From Gemmatimonadaceae bacterium (GTDB lineage: Bacteria > Gemmatimonadota > Gemmatimonadetes > Gemmatimonadales > Gemmatimonadaceae): a stretch of DNA of 64,000 nt. The DNA is taken from assembly GCA_020852815.1 (NCBI GenBank), contig JADZAN010000028.1, positions 167,654-231,653 on the forward strand. Reading direction: 5' to 3'. Under the pieces are notes generated by a model. The model made no database searches, had not been told where the DNA came from, and worked only from the letters and a program-made list of their open reading frames with translations. The translations under genes were made by a program, and so were the position numbers. Numbering within the stretch: the first letter of the stretch is position 1; each line of letters opens with the position of its first letter. Shown here piece after piece: positions 41,170-50,798 of this stretch.

Positions 41170-42947
41170 CGGGCCACCTGCCCGGCATAGGCGTTCTTGA
41201 GGTCGAACGTCCGCATGTCCCACGCGGCCGTCGGGCACCGTTCGGCGCAGAGGCCGCAGTGCAGGCAGACATCCTCGTCCTTCACCATCACGCGCTTGGT
41301 CTGCGGGAGGGCGACGGACACGTACAGCTCCTGCGCCAGGTTGAGCGCCGGCGCCGAGAGTCGCGTGCGCAGTTCTGCCTCGTCGGTGCCGTTGGGAGTG
41401 ATCGTCAGGCAGTTGGTGGGACAGATGTCGACGCAGGCGTCGCATTCGATGCACAGCGACGACGTGAAGTACGTCTGCACGTCGCAGTTGAGGCAGCGTT
41501 GCACCTCGCGGGCTGCCTGTTCGGCGGTGAAGCCCAGCTCGACCTCCACATCGATGTCGCTGAAGCGCCGCGTCAGCTCCTCGTGCTGCATCTTCTGGCG
41601 CTTGGCCGTCTCGTACTCGTTCTCGTACGCCCAGGCGTGCATGCCCAGCTTGGCGCTCACCAGCGTCATCCCCACCGGCGGGCGCTCGCGCACCGGCTTG
41701 TCGAAGCACTGCAGGTCGATCGAGATGGCCGCCTGGTGCCCGTGCGCCACGGCCCAGATGATGTTCTCCGGCCCCCACGCCGCATCGCCGCCAAAGAAGA
41801 CCTTCGGGTGCGTACTCTGGTGCGTGGTCTTGTCCACCTTGGGCATCCCGCGCGAATCGAACTCCACGCCGATGTCACGCTCGATCCACGGGAAGGCGTT
41901 GTCCTGCCCGATGGCGAGAATCACGTCGTCACAGGGAATGATCGTCGCCCCCGTCACCGCCGACACCTGCTTCCCGCTGGCGTCCTCCGTCCATTGCAGC
42001 TGCTCGAACTCCAGCCCCACCAGTTTCCCATCCTCGATGACGAAGCGCTTGGGGGCGTGGTTCTCGATGATCTGCACCTGCTCTTCCTCGGCGTCCTCCA
42101 GCTCCCACGGCGACGCCTTGAAGTGCTTGCGCCCGCGGCGCGCGACGACCTTCACGTCCGTCGCGCCCACGCGCTTGGCCGTGCGGCAGCAGTCCATCGC
42201 CGTGTTCCCCACGCCGATGATCACCACGCGCTTGCCAATGCTCGTCAGGTGCTGGAAGTGGATGTTGGCCAGCCACTCGATCCCGATGTGGACGTTCGCC
42301 GGCGCGTCCCAGCGCCCGGGGATGTCGAGCTCCTTCCCCTTCGGCGCCCCGCTCCCGATGAAGACCGCATCGTACCCCTCATCGAGCACCCCCTTGAGCG
42401 ACGAGACCTTGGTCCCGTATCGCATGTGGGCGCCCATGTCGATGATGTAGCCGCACTCCTCGTCCAGCACGCTGTTAGGCAGGCGGAACGACGGGATGTT
42501 GATCCGCATCAACCCGCCCGGCTGGGCGTGCTGCTCGTAGATTGTGACGTCGTAGCCGAGCGGCAGGAGGTCGTTGGCCACCGTGAGCGACGACGGGCCG
42601 GCGCCGATGCACGCCACGCGCTTGCCATTCTTCTGCGCCGGAGCCTTGGGAAGGCGGTCGCGGATGTCACCGCGATGGTCGGCGGCAACGCGCTTCAGGC
42701 GGCAGATCGCGACCGGCTTCTCCTCGACGCGCCCGCGCCGGCATGCCGGTTCGCACGGGCGGTCGCAGGTCCGGCCGAGGATGCCGGGAAAGACGTTCGA
42801 CTCACGGTTGAGGAGATAGGAATCGTCGTACCGGCCCTGGCCAATCAGCCGGAGATAACCGGGGACGTTGGTGTGGGCCGGACAGGCCCACTGGCAATCC
42901 ACGACCTTGTGATAGTATCGCGGATTGGTGACATCGGTTGCGGCCAT
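41166..42947 (-). CDS. GltD/NfnB-like FAD oxidoreductase with C-terminal 4Fe-4S ferredoxin domain
   Basis: 593 residues from ATG 42947 (GGAG ten bases upstream; ATG 42962 is an alternative). The N-terminal Fe-S region CQWACPAHTNVPGYLRLI ... CDRPCEPACRRG matches glutamate synthase small-subunit-like proteins. Two dinucleotide-binding motifs follow: VACIGAGPSSLTVANDL (FAD) and VVIIGVGNTAMDCCRTAKR (NAD(P)H). The C-terminus has two ferredoxin cluster motifs, CIECDACVDICPTNCL and CLHCGLCAERCPTAAW. It probably passes electrons between NAD(P)H and the ferredoxin used by the korAB products, either re-oxidising ferredoxin or driving reductive carboxylation. First gene of the operon; its stop overlaps the alpha start as ATGA. 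Confidence 0.85.
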   Translation of the reverse strand: MAATDVTNPRYYHKVVDCQWACPAHTNVPGYLRLIGQGRYDDSYLLNRESNVFPGILGRTCDRPCEPACRRGRVEEKPVAICRLKRVAADHRGDIRDRLPKAPAQKNGKRVACIGAGPSSLTVANDLLPLGYDVTIYEQHAQPGGLMRINIPSFRLPNSVLDEECGYIIDMGAHMRYGTKVSSLKGVLDEGYDAVFIGSGAPKGKELDIPGRWDAPANVHIGIEWLANIHFQHLTSIGKRVVIIGVGNTAMDCCRTAKRVGATDVKVVARRGRKHFKASPWELEDAEEEQVQIIENHAPKRFVIEDGKLVGLEFEQLQWTEDASGKQVSAVTGATIIPCDDVILAIGQDNAFPWIERDIGVEFDSRGMPKVDKTTHQSTHPKVFFGGDAAWGPENIIWAVAHGHQAAISIDLQCFDKPVRERPPVGMTLVSAKLGMHAWAYENEYETAKRQKMQHEELTRRFSDIDVEVELGFTAEQAAREVQRCLNCDVQTYFTSSLCIECDACVDICPTNCLTITPNGTDEAELRTRLSAPALNLAQELYVSVALPQTKRVMVKDEDVCLHCGLCAERCPTAAWDMRTFDLKNAYAGQVAR

Positions 42948-43178
42948 CGCGTGGGGCTCCAAAGGGTACTACTGCCAAGCATGATCGAACGTACCCGGTG
43001 GGGCAAGTCGTGCGGCGCGGCGCACCTGTATATGAACGCGCCCTCCGCGCGCACATCCGGACTGAACAGTCCGATCATATATGCCGTGCATCTCGCCCGC
43101 TGATTGACGGCGCCCCAGCCGTCGCATACGCTGCCGGCGGCTCATGCGTGCCCCTCCCTCCCGACGCCTCGCCACTCG

Positions 43179-43640
43179 ATGACCATCCGCTGGCTCCTTG
43201 CCGCGTTGCACCTGCTGGCGCTCGGCATCGGGATGGAGAGCGTGTGGGTGCGCGGCCGCGCCCTCAAGCGACTCACCAGCGGCGACGACCGCGAGACGCT
43301 TCGTCGCGTCTTCACGCACGACAACTGGTACGGCATCGCCGCGCTGCTGTGGTATCCCACCGGCCTTGCCCGCGCTTTCTTCGGCTTCGAGAAGGGGACG
43401 GGTTACTACCTGCACCAACCGTTCTTCCTTGCCAAGCTGGTCCTCGTCACCGTCATCCTGGCGGTCGAGCTGTGGGTGATGACGACGCTCATCCGCTGGC
43501 GCCGGCAGCAGCAACGCGGGGACCCCATCGACGTGGGACTGGCGCCGCGCCTGGCGCGCATCTCGGCGTGGGAGACGTACGCCATCATCCTCATCGTCTT
43601 CCTGGCGACGGCCATGGCGCGCGACCTCCGGCCATGGTAG
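43179..43640 (+). CDS. DUF2214-family membrane protein
   Basis: 153 residues from ATG 43179. Four hydrophobic segments: WLLAALHLLALGIGMESVWV, WYGIAALLWYPTGLARAFFG, FFLAKLVLVTVILAVELWVM and WETYAIILIVFLATAMARDL. The DNWYGIAALLW and GKGTxYY-like motifs fit DUF2214, an inner-membrane family of unknown function. Its stop is 22 bp from the convergent GH130-like gene's stop. Confidence 0.7.
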   Translation: MTIRWLLAALHLLALGIGMESVWVRGRALKRLTSGDDRETLRRVFTHDNWYGIAALLWYPTGLARAFFGFEKGTGYYLHQPFFLAKLVLVTVILAVELWVMTTLIRWRRQQQRGDPIDVGLAPRLARISAWETYAIILIVFLATAMARDLRPW

Positions 43641-43662
43641 CGCCGCGGCCGGCGCAGCACGC

Positions 43663-44919
43663 CTAACGCGGAACCGGGGCCAACGACGTCGCCACGCCCA
43701 CGCGCGAGTCGGCGGTGCCGTAGTAGAGGAACCATCGCCCCTTGAAGCGAATCAACGCCTCGACGAAGGTCGTCCCCTCGACGTACTGACCCGTCTTCTC
43801 GTACGGTTCGGTGGGGCGCAGGAAGGGCGTTGGCGTGCGATCCAGGAGCTTGAGCGGATTGGCCGAGTCGAAGAGCGCCTGTCCGGCCGTGTAGGTGCGC
43901 GAGGGTATGGATGGGTCGCCGAAGCGCTGGTCGTTCCCCGCGTTGTAGAGCATCACGATCCCGCGCGCGGTGAGGAGCGGTGGCGGCCCCGCTTCCACCA
44001 GCCACGAATCGAAGTACCCCGCGCGCGGCGACAACACGCGGAGTGCCTTGCCGTCGGCGTCTTCCAGCGGCGTCCAATGCACCAGGTCGTCGGAGGTCGC
44101 GATCAGCACGTGCGGGACGTTGTAGTACATCCAGTACTTCCCGTTGACCTTGGCCGCGACCAGGCGATCGCCCACCAGGCGCGCGAGGATCGCCCCCGAC
44201 TTGCTCTCGGTCGCCAGGTACTTCCCGCCAGCTGCAGCGGCAAAGGCGGGACCATGCTTCTCCCAGTGCACCAGGTCGCGCGACGTCGCCACCGCCAGGC
44301 GCGGCACCTCGCGGTTCCACTGCGTGTACGTCAGGACGTAGCGCCCGTCCTCCGATTCGACGAGCCGCGGGTCCTCCACACCCCCCGGCCACTCGTTCCC
44401 CTGTTGCGCATCGCGATCGGGATAGAGCACCGGCGCCGGCCGACGCGTGAAGTGCAGCCCATCGCTGCTCTCGGCCAACCCCAGGCGCGACGTGTGGCCA
44501 CCGATGACCGAGGCACCGGTCGCGTCTTCGGCGCGGTACAGGAGATAGACCTTCCCGTCGCGCACCACCGCCGCCGGGTTGAAGGTGGCGAACTCCTCCC
44601 ATCGCACGTCGGTGTCGCCCATCGGCGAGCGGAAGAGCGACGTGGCGCGCGGTGAGAGAATCGGATTGACGTCGGCCGGCTTGGTGAAGGGGGCGATCAT
44701 CCACGGCGCCGATGCACGCCCCCGCGTGTCGACCGAAGCCCGCGGTAGTTCCTGCGAGCGCACCGGCGAGCCCGCCTGCGAGCGCCCATCCGACGCGAAC
44801 GACAGCAGCAACGCGCATGCACCAGCGCCGATGCGCAGCGAGCGAAACGTACGTCTTCTCGAGCGCAACCCACGCGACAGGACGGTCCGGAACTCGGGAG
44901 TGTCGGGCGCTGGCGGCAT
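43663..44919 (-). CDS. GH130-like five-bladed beta-propeller glycoside phosphorylase/hydrolase, exported
   Basis: 418 residues from ATG 44919. A basic N-terminus and hydrophobic segment (IGAGACALLLSFASDGRS) predict export. The propeller repeats include FNPAAVVRDGKVYLLYRAED, HTSRLGLAESSDGLHFTRRP, the family hallmark GGVEDPRLVESEDGRYVLTY, LAVATSRDLVHWEKHGP and KYWMYYNVPHVLIATSDDLV, with a late GIVMLYNAGNDQR and WFLYYGTADSRVGVATS. GH130 enzymes act on beta-mannosides, as phosphorylases in the cytosol or hydrolases outside; export here favours a hydrolase. The stop is formed by a CCTAACG word at 43662. Confidence 0.75.
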   Translation of the reverse strand: MPPAPDTPEFRTVLSRGLRSRRRTFRSLRIGAGACALLLSFASDGRSQAGSPVRSQELPRASVDTRGRASAPWMIAPFTKPADVNPILSPRATSLFRSPMGDTDVRWEEFATFNPAAVVRDGKVYLLYRAEDATGASVIGGHTSRLGLAESSDGLHFTRRPAPVLYPDRDAQQGNEWPGGVEDPRLVESEDGRYVLTYTQWNREVPRLAVATSRDLVHWEKHGPAFAAAAGGKYLATESKSGAILARLVGDRLVAAKVNGKYWMYYNVPHVLIATSDDLVHWTPLEDADGKALRVLSPRAGYFDSWLVEAGPPPLLTARGIVMLYNAGNDQRFGDPSIPSRTYTAGQALFDSANPLKLLDRTPTPFLRPTEPYEKTGQYVEGTTFVEALIRFKGRWFLYYGTADSRVGVATSLAPVPR

Positions 44920-45186
44920 CACGGCGTGTGTAGGGCGATCGGCTGAACCGGCGCACCGGTAGCGCAAGCATGTTCGCGGGGCGCACGGCGGGCAAGCGCC
45001 GGTCTCGGCCCCATCCGCTTCCCCACCGCCACCGCATTCCTTGCTTCGAGTGGCCCCACGCGCCGGCTATCGCACTGCGCGCATTCGACCACTCGACGGC
45101 GAGCGCGCCGTGCGCAATGTTCCGCGCGACGTCGCCCGTCCCGCAGCGTTACCCGAGTCGTAACCATCTCGCACTCGCCCCGCCTC

Positions 45187-45849
45187 GTGTCCGACGAACC
45201 GACACCGCAAGTTCCCTCTCGCCGCGCCTTCCTCAAGGTCGCAGGGACCGTCGCCGCCACCACCGTTGCAGCGTCCACCGCCGGCGTGGTCGCCTGCACG
45301 CCATCCGACTCGAAGGGGACGGGCGAAGCGCCGGCCGCCACGGGCGGGGCGCGCGGCACCGGCTTCGACCGACGCACGCTCGACGCCCTGGGCGAGGTCC
45401 TCCTCCCCGCCTCGTTGGGGAGCGCGCGGCAGAAGGGCGCCGTCGACGCCTTCGTTGCCTGGGTCGACGAGTACGCGCCAGTCGCCGAGGAGATGCACGG
45501 CTACGGCTACGCCGACATCCGCTACCTCCCCCCGGACCCGGCGCCCGGGTGGCGCGCCCAGCTCGAGGGGCTCGATCTCCTCGCGCGGCGCTCGCGGCAG
45601 CGCCCCTTTGCCGAGCTCGACGCCGAGGGGCGTCGCGCCGTCGTCACCGCGGCGCTCGCCCCGTTTGGCAGCGCGGCGATCCCCGACGCGTTAGGCGCGC
45701 CGCACGTCGCCCTGGCCCTCCTCGCCCACTGGACCAACAGCCCCGACGCCTGGGACCTCGCCCTCGGCGCCAAGGTGGCCCGCGACACCTGCCGCCAGTT
45801 GCAAGGCGTGGAGCGCAAGCCGCTCCCGCTCGCCGGGGGTGACGCATGA
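45187..45849 (+). CDS. Gluconate 2-dehydrogenase subunit 3-family protein, Tat-exported
   Basis: 220 residues from GTG 45187. A twin-arginine signal (SRRAFLKVAGTVAATTVAAS) ends in a possible lipobox (GVVACTPS). The mature part matches the small gamma-like subunit of membrane-bound sugar/alcohol dehydrogenases: FDRRTLDALGEVLLPASLGS at the start and a helical body. The subunit carries the flavoprotein partner across the membrane by hitch-hiking, and the partner gene starts in the ATGA overlap at 45846. The pair would oxidise a sugar or alcohol in the periplasm and feed electrons to the respiratory chain; a cytochrome c subunit is not seen nearby. Confidence 0.8.
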   Translation: MSDEPTPQVPSRRAFLKVAGTVAATTVAASTAGVVACTPSDSKGTGEAPAATGGARGTGFDRRTLDALGEVLLPASLGSARQKGAVDAFVAWVDEYAPVAEEMHGYGYADIRYLPPDPAPGWRAQLEGLDLLARRSRQRPFAELDAEGRRAVVTAALAPFGSAAIPDALGAPHVALALLAHWTNSPDAWDLALGAKVARDTCRQLQGVERKPLPLAGGDA

Positions 45850-47447
45850 CGACCGTCGGCGGCGACATCGTCATCATCGGGAGCGGGATAACCGCCGCCA
45901 ACATGGCGGCCCACCTCGCCGAGCACACCACGCGCTCCATTGTCGTCATCGAGGCGGGACCGGCGAGCACCCCGTTCGCCGAGCGCACGGCGGCGCGCAA
46001 GCGATTCCTCGCCTATGGCGAGAACCCGTGGGCGCGCGACCACCTCGAGGACCAGAACGCCTTCGGCGTGACGTACGGCTTCTCCCCCAACATGCACGTG
46101 GGCGGCTTGGCGATGCACTGGGGCGGAGTGACGCCGCGCTACTCGCCGGAGGACTTCATCACGAATTCGCTGTACGGGATCGGCACCGACTGGCCGTACA
46201 CGTACGAGGACCTCGATCCCTTCTATCAGGAAGCCGAGGAGCGCATGGGCATCGCCGGCGAGCAGGGGCCGCCGGCGATGGATCCGCGCGGGAAGCCGTA
46301 TCCCCTGCCGCCCATTCCCGTCAACTACAACCTTCAGCAGCTGCAACTGTGGGCCACCCAGGCCGGCATCGCCAGCTGGAGCTGTCCCTCGGCCAAGGCC
46401 ACCGTGCCGTATCAGGGGCGCGCGCAGTGCCAGCGCTGCGACACGTGCTATCCCGTCTGCCCGTCAGGCGCAAAGTACTCCCCCGACTTCACGTGGGATG
46501 CGCTGGTGAAGTCAAAGCGGGTCACGCTGGTCACCGGGACGCTCGTGCGGCGCCTGGTCGCCGACGCGAAGACCGGGCGCATCGTACGCGCCACCGGCAA
46601 CCGCACCGACGCCAGTGGCGAGGAGGTGACGATCGAGGGGCAGACCTTCGTCCTCGCCGCCGGCTTCATCTGGTCGCCGCACTTGCTCCTCCTCTCGCGC
46701 GATGCCGCGCATCCCAACGGCCTCGCCAACCGCAGCGGGTTGGTAGGGAAGTACCTCGCCGGGCACCGCAACATCGGCGGGCAGATTTCGCTGCCGCTGG
46801 AGCTGTATCCCGGGCTCAACGCGCAGCACTCGCTCGTGAGCAAGCAGTTCCAGCGCGCCAGCTATCCCGGCGGGAAGTACCTGCGGCACGACCTGCGCCT
46901 GTGGGAGTCGAGCGTGGGGCGCGGGGCGCGCCTGCGTGACGACAAAGGCAATCTGTTGTTAGGGGACGCGCTCCTCGCCGACTGGAAGCAGCGCGCAAAG
47001 GGCGCCACGGCGCGCGTGCGCGCCTATTACGACGTTCTCCCCCACCGGGAGAGCAAGTTCGTCCTCGACGACACGCGCAAGAACCGGTGGGGCGACCCCA
47101 TGCCGCTCGTGACCTTCAAGGATGCGCCGGAGAGCGAGGCGCTGCGCCCGTGGCAGGAAGAGGAGCTGCGCAACTTGTTCCGTCGCATGGCCAAGGCAGG
47201 AGGGGGCGAGGTGATCTCGCTCGCCAGCAACGCCAACGACATCGGGCAGGAGCACCCCACCGGCGGGTGCCGCGCCGGCAACGACCCGACCACGAGCGTG
47301 GTGGACGGGTGGGGGCGCGCGCACGACCATGAGAATCTCTGGGTGGGCGGGGCGCCAACGCAGCCGAGCGCCTCGTGCTGCAACGGGACGTTGACGTTCG
47401 TGGCCGTGGGGCTGAGGACGGCGTCGGCGATTGCGAAGTCCGTGTAG
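45846..47447 (+). CDS. GMC-family FAD-dependent oxidoreductase (sugar/alcohol dehydrogenase large subunit)
   Basis: 533 residues. The FAD Rossmann motif DIVIIGSGITAANMAAHLAE is at the N-terminus, followed by the GMC substrate-domain features NMHVGGLAMHWGGVTPRYSP and, near the C-terminus, HPTGGCRAGNDPTTSVVDGW and NLWVGGAPTQPSASCCNGTL with the conserved active-site region. A Cys cluster CQRCDTCYPVCPSG in the middle could bind an Fe-S centre, as in gluconate/fructose dehydrogenase relatives. No signal peptide of its own; probably exported with the Tat subunit encoded immediately upstream. The substrate is unknown. Confidence 0.83.
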   Translation: MTTVGGDIVIIGSGITAANMAAHLAEHTTRSIVVIEAGPASTPFAERTAARKRFLAYGENPWARDHLEDQNAFGVTYGFSPNMHVGGLAMHWGGVTPRYSPEDFITNSLYGIGTDWPYTYEDLDPFYQEAEERMGIAGEQGPPAMDPRGKPYPLPPIPVNYNLQQLQLWATQAGIASWSCPSAKATVPYQGRAQCQRCDTCYPVCPSGAKYSPDFTWDALVKSKRVTLVTGTLVRRLVADAKTGRIVRATGNRTDASGEEVTIEGQTFVLAAGFIWSPHLLLLSRDAAHPNGLANRSGLVGKYLAGHRNIGGQISLPLELYPGLNAQHSLVSKQFQRASYPGGKYLRHDLRLWESSVGRGARLRDDKGNLLLGDALLADWKQRAKGATARVRAYYDVLPHRESKFVLDDTRKNRWGDPMPLVTFKDAPESEALRPWQEEELRNLFRRMAKAGGGEVISLASNANDIGQEHPTGGCRAGNDPTTSVVDGWGRAHDHENLWVGGAPTQPSASCCNGTLTFVAVGLRTASAIAKSV

Positions 47448-47490
47448 ACTCTCTGACGATGGGCCCCTTCACCTCCCGCCACGCCCTCGC

Positions 47491-48759
47491 ATGAACCAGT
47501 GGCTCGTCAAGATCTCGCTGTTCATCAACTACTTCGTCTTCGCGATCCTGCTCAACAGCGTCGGGACCGTGATCCTGCAAGTACAGAACAGCTACGGCGT
47601 CTCGGCCGCACAGGCCAGCGTCCTCGAGGCGTTCAAGGACCTCCCGATCGCGATCACGTCATTCCTCGTCGCTTCGTTCCTCACGCGCATCGGATACAAG
47701 CGCAGCATGCAGATCGCCCTGGCGTTGGTCGCCCTGGCGTGCCTGCTCATGCCGCAGCTCCCGGCGTTCTGGATGACCAAGGCGCTCTTTGCCGCCACCG
47801 GCATCGGCTTCGCGCTCACCAAGGTCTCGGTCTTCGCCACGCTCGGACTCGTGACTCGCACCAAGGAGGACCACGCCTCCTTCATGAACTTCCTCGAGTC
47901 GTTCTTCATGGTCGGCATCCTCTCGGGGTACTTCATCTTCAGCGCGTTTGTCTCCGACACCGAGGCCTCGTCGACGCAGTGGCTCAACGTGTACTACGCG
48001 CTCGCCGCTCTCTCCTTCGCCGCCCTCCTCCTGCTCTCGCTGGCGCGCCTCGATGAGAGCAGTGTGCACCCCGCCGTGGCGCGACCGTTGGCGGAGGACT
48101 TCGCGGAGATGATCCGCCTCTGCGCGCGCCCCCTGGTGCTCGTCTTCATCATCAGTGCGTTCCTCTACGTCCTGATCGAGCAGAGCATCATGTCGTGGCT
48201 CCCCACGTTCAATAGCCGCATCCTGCACCTCTCGGCGTCGCTCAGCATCCAGATGGCGAGCATCCTCGCCGCCTCCACCGCGCTGGGTCGCTTCACGGCG
48301 GGCATCGTGCTGCGACGCTTCAACTGGTTCACGGTACTCGTCACGAGCCTAGTCATCGCCGCCGTGCTTGTCCTGGTCGCGCTCCCGCTCACGAGGAACG
48401 TGGGGACGGCAGAAGTCTCCACCTGGGGAAGTGCGCCGCTCGCCGCCTTTGTCTTCCCGCTCATCGGGCTTTGTCTCTCGCCCATCTATCCGGCCATAAA
48501 CTCGGTCATCCTCACCGCGCTCCCACTCCGGCAGCACGCGCCCATGGCTGGACTCATCGTCGTCTTCTCGGCGCTGGGCGGAACCACGGGGTCGCTCATC
48601 ACCGGGCAGCTCTTCCAGCACTTCGGCGGCACGACGGCGTTCTACTTCTCGCTCGCGCCCATCATCTGCCTCACGCTGGCGTTGTACCAGCTCAGGCGTC
48701 AGGCGGCGATCGCCGCACGCGCCGCGAGCGACGCATCCGCCGCCGCGCAGCCGGCATGA
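47491..48759 (+). CDS. MFS transporter, probable trehalose/sugar permease
   Basis: 422 residues from ATG 47491. Twelve hydrophobic segments are readable (FINYFVFAILLNSVGTVILQ; ALVALACLLMPQLPAF; FAALLLLSLARL; LVIAAVLVLVALPL; FYFSLAPIICLTLALY). The first-half sequence VLEAFKDLPIAITSFLVASF and the middle WLPTFNSRILHLSASLSIQM are like sugar-type MFS permeases. Its stop overlaps the trehalase start as ATGA, so the two are coupled; the natural reading is uptake of trehalose or a trehalose-like sugar for hydrolysis. Preceded by the GMC dehydrogenase gene about 40 bp away, possibly the same transcript. Confidence 0.8.
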   Translation: MNQWLVKISLFINYFVFAILLNSVGTVILQVQNSYGVSAAQASVLEAFKDLPIAITSFLVASFLTRIGYKRSMQIALALVALACLLMPQLPAFWMTKALFAATGIGFALTKVSVFATLGLVTRTKEDHASFMNFLESFFMVGILSGYFIFSAFVSDTEASSTQWLNVYYALAALSFAALLLLSLARLDESSVHPAVARPLAEDFAEMIRLCARPLVLVFIISAFLYVLIEQSIMSWLPTFNSRILHLSASLSIQMASILAASTALGRFTAGIVLRRFNWFTVLVTSLVIAAVLVLVALPLTRNVGTAEVSTWGSAPLAAFVFPLIGLCLSPIYPAINSVILTALPLRQHAPMAGLIVVFSALGGTTGSLITGQLFQHFGGTTAFYFSLAPIICLTLALYQLRRQAAIAARAASDASAAAQPA

Positions 48760-50255
48760 GCACCATGCAGTCGCCGCGTGAGCTGTACGGCGAGCTGTTC
48801 GAGGCGGTTCAGCGCTCTCGCCTGTACCGTGACTCCAAGACTTTCGTCGACGCCGTTCCCCGCGGCATGCCCGAGGCCATCGTGCGCCAGTATCGCACGG
48901 AGCGTGAGCGCCCGGGCTTCGACCTCGGCGCCTTCGTGCAAGCGCACTTCGACCTCCCCGCGGCCGACGCGGCGGCGAGCGGTCTTGCACCTGCCGACGA
49001 CGTGCGCGCGCAGGTGGACCGCCTCTGGGACAAGCTCGTGCGTCCCGCCGACCCGGACATCCCCTTCGCGTCGCTCATTCCGCTCCCCCACCGCTACGTC
49101 GTCCCCGGCGGTCGCTTTCGCGAGTTGTACTACTGGGACAGCTACTTCACGATGCTCGGCCTCGCCGTCTCGGGGAGGCACGACATCCTGGGGGAGATGG
49201 TGGCGAACTTCGCATCGCTCGTCGATCGCATCGGCTTCATTCCCAACGGTACCCGCACGTACTATGGCACGCGCTCGCAGCCACCACTCTTCGTGCTGAT
49301 GGTCGAGCTGCTGGCTCAGGCAACTGGGGACACGGCGATTGTCGACCGGTATGGTGCGCAGCTCGAACGCGAGTATGCGTTCTGGATGGCGGGCGGCGAG
49401 TCGCTGGCACCGGGTCAGTCCGCGCGTCGTGTCGTGCGCTTCGGCGACGTCGTGCTCAATCGCTATTGGGACGATGCCGCGGAACCGCGCCAGGAGAGCT
49501 ACGCCGAAGACCTCGAACTGGCGGCAGAGACCACGCGCGAGGCGAGTGACCTGTTCCGCGACCTGAGGGCGGCGTGCGAATCGGGGTGGGACTTCAGCTC
49601 GCGCTGGTTCGACGAGACGCGCGCCTTCGCGTCGATCCGCACCACGTCGCTCCTCCCGGTGGACCTCAACAGCATCCTCTTTCATCTCGAGACGGTGCTG
49701 GCCGGGATTCGCGAGCGGGGCGGTGACATCGCGGCGGCGACGCGCTTTCGCGATCGCGCGGCCAAGCGCCGGGCGCTGCTGCGCTCCCTCTTCTTCGACG
49801 AGTCGCACGGCTTCTTCTGCGACGTCCACCACGCCACCGGAAAGTCGACGGGAATCCTCACGCTCGCCGGGGCGTGGCCGCTCTTTGTCGGCGTTGCGAC
49901 CGACGGCCAGGCGCAACGCGTTGCCGATCGACTCCGTGCCGACTTCCTGCGCCCCGGCGGCTGGGTGACGACGCTGACTAACACCGGCCAGCAGTGGGAC
50001 GCTCCCAACGGTTGGGCGCCGCTGCAATGGATCGTTGTCGAGGGGTTGCGTCGCTACGGCTTCACCGAGCTGGCCCACGAGGGCGCACGCCGGTGGATCG
50101 ACGCCAACACGAGCATCTACCGCCAAACCGGTCACTTCCTGGAGAAGTACGACGTCGAGCACCCGGGACGCGTGGCTGGCGGCGGGGAGTATGCGGTGCA
50201 GGACGGCTTCGGATGGACAAACGGCGTGCTCGTGCAGCTCCTGTCGCGAGGGTGA
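48756..50255 (+). CDS. treF: Trehalase (GH37)
   Basis: 499 residues from ATG 48756. Both trehalase signatures are present: PGGRFRELYYWDSY at residues 117-130 and QWDAPNGWAPLQW in the C-terminal part, with GFIPNGTRTYYGTRSQPPLF and the late GGGEYAVQDGFGWTNGV typical of GH37. No signal peptide, so it is cytosolic (TreF-like), splitting trehalose to two glucose. The upstream MFS gene overlaps its start and probably supplies the sugar. A second Met four codons in is also usable. The stop overlaps the next gene's GTG as GTGA. Confident family call; the treF symbol is by similarity and location. Confidence 0.9.
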   Translation: MSTMQSPRELYGELFEAVQRSRLYRDSKTFVDAVPRGMPEAIVRQYRTERERPGFDLGAFVQAHFDLPAADAAASGLAPADDVRAQVDRLWDKLVRPADPDIPFASLIPLPHRYVVPGGRFRELYYWDSYFTMLGLAVSGRHDILGEMVANFASLVDRIGFIPNGTRTYYGTRSQPPLFVLMVELLAQATGDTAIVDRYGAQLEREYAFWMAGGESLAPGQSARRVVRFGDVVLNRYWDDAAEPRQESYAEDLELAAETTREASDLFRDLRAACESGWDFSSRWFDETRAFASIRTTSLLPVDLNSILFHLETVLAGIRERGGDIAAATRFRDRAAKRRALLRSLFFDESHGFFCDVHHATGKSTGILTLAGAWPLFVGVATDGQAQRVADRLRADFLRPGGWVTTLTNTGQQWDAPNGWAPLQWIVVEGLRRYGFTELAHEGARRWIDANTSIYRQTGHFLEKYDVEHPGRVAGGGEYAVQDGFGWTNGVLVQLLSRG

Positions 50256-50782
50256 GGCGCAACCGCCAGTGCCGGGACTTGCGTCCGCCGCCCCCGCCGC
50301 CCCCCGCCGCCGCCACCGCCCTGGCCACCATCGCTGCCTGCGCCCTCGCGATGGCCTGCGGCAACGACGGCACCTCGTCGGTCTCCGGGCAATGCGCCCC
50401 CACGGCGCGCTACCCCAATGCCATCGGCTGCGCCTACGTCTTCGGGCGCATCACCGACCCCAGGGGGCTCGCCCTCGACAGCATCGAGGGGCTGGTGCGA
50501 ACGGGCGACAGCTGCAACTGCACCTCGCCGCGGCTCGAAGGCGACGACAACGGCTTCTACAGCGTGACCGTGCATCGCCTGTCCGCCGGCGGCAACGCAC
50601 CCCCCTTCCTCGACACCGCGACCGCCACCGTCGTCGCCCTCGCCAGCGCCCCCAAGTACCCGCGGCACATCACCGGCGCCGCCTACTTCGACACCGCCCG
50701 CGTGGTGCTGCGCTTCGTCCCGTTAGGCGGCACCCCGCCCGTGAACGAAGCCAACCTCCGCATCACCATCCCCGCCCGCTAG
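50252..50782 (+). CDS. Small lipoprotein with carboxypeptidase-regulatory-like fold
   Basis: 176 residues from GTG 50252, overlapping the trehalase stop. A Pro-rich n-region (seven prolines) precedes the hydrophobic stretch ALATIAACALAMAC with lipobox Cys. The mature domain (CAYVFGRITDPRGLALDSIEGLVRTG ... DDNGFYSVTVHRL) resembles a CarboxypepD_reg/Cna-B-like beta-sandwich, here with a Cys motif SCNCTS. Function unknown; probably periplasmic or surface. It is the last gene of the transporter-trehalase operon before two tandem hairpins. Confidence 0.65.
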   Translation: MRRNRQCRDLRPPPPPPPAAATALATIAACALAMACGNDGTSSVSGQCAPTARYPNAIGCAYVFGRITDPRGLALDSIEGLVRTGDSCNCTSPRLEGDDNGFYSVTVHRLSAGGNAPPFLDTATATVVALASAPKYPRHITGAAYFDTARVVLRFVPLGGTPPVNEANLRITIPAR

Positions 50783-50798
50783 GAACCGCCGCCCCCCC

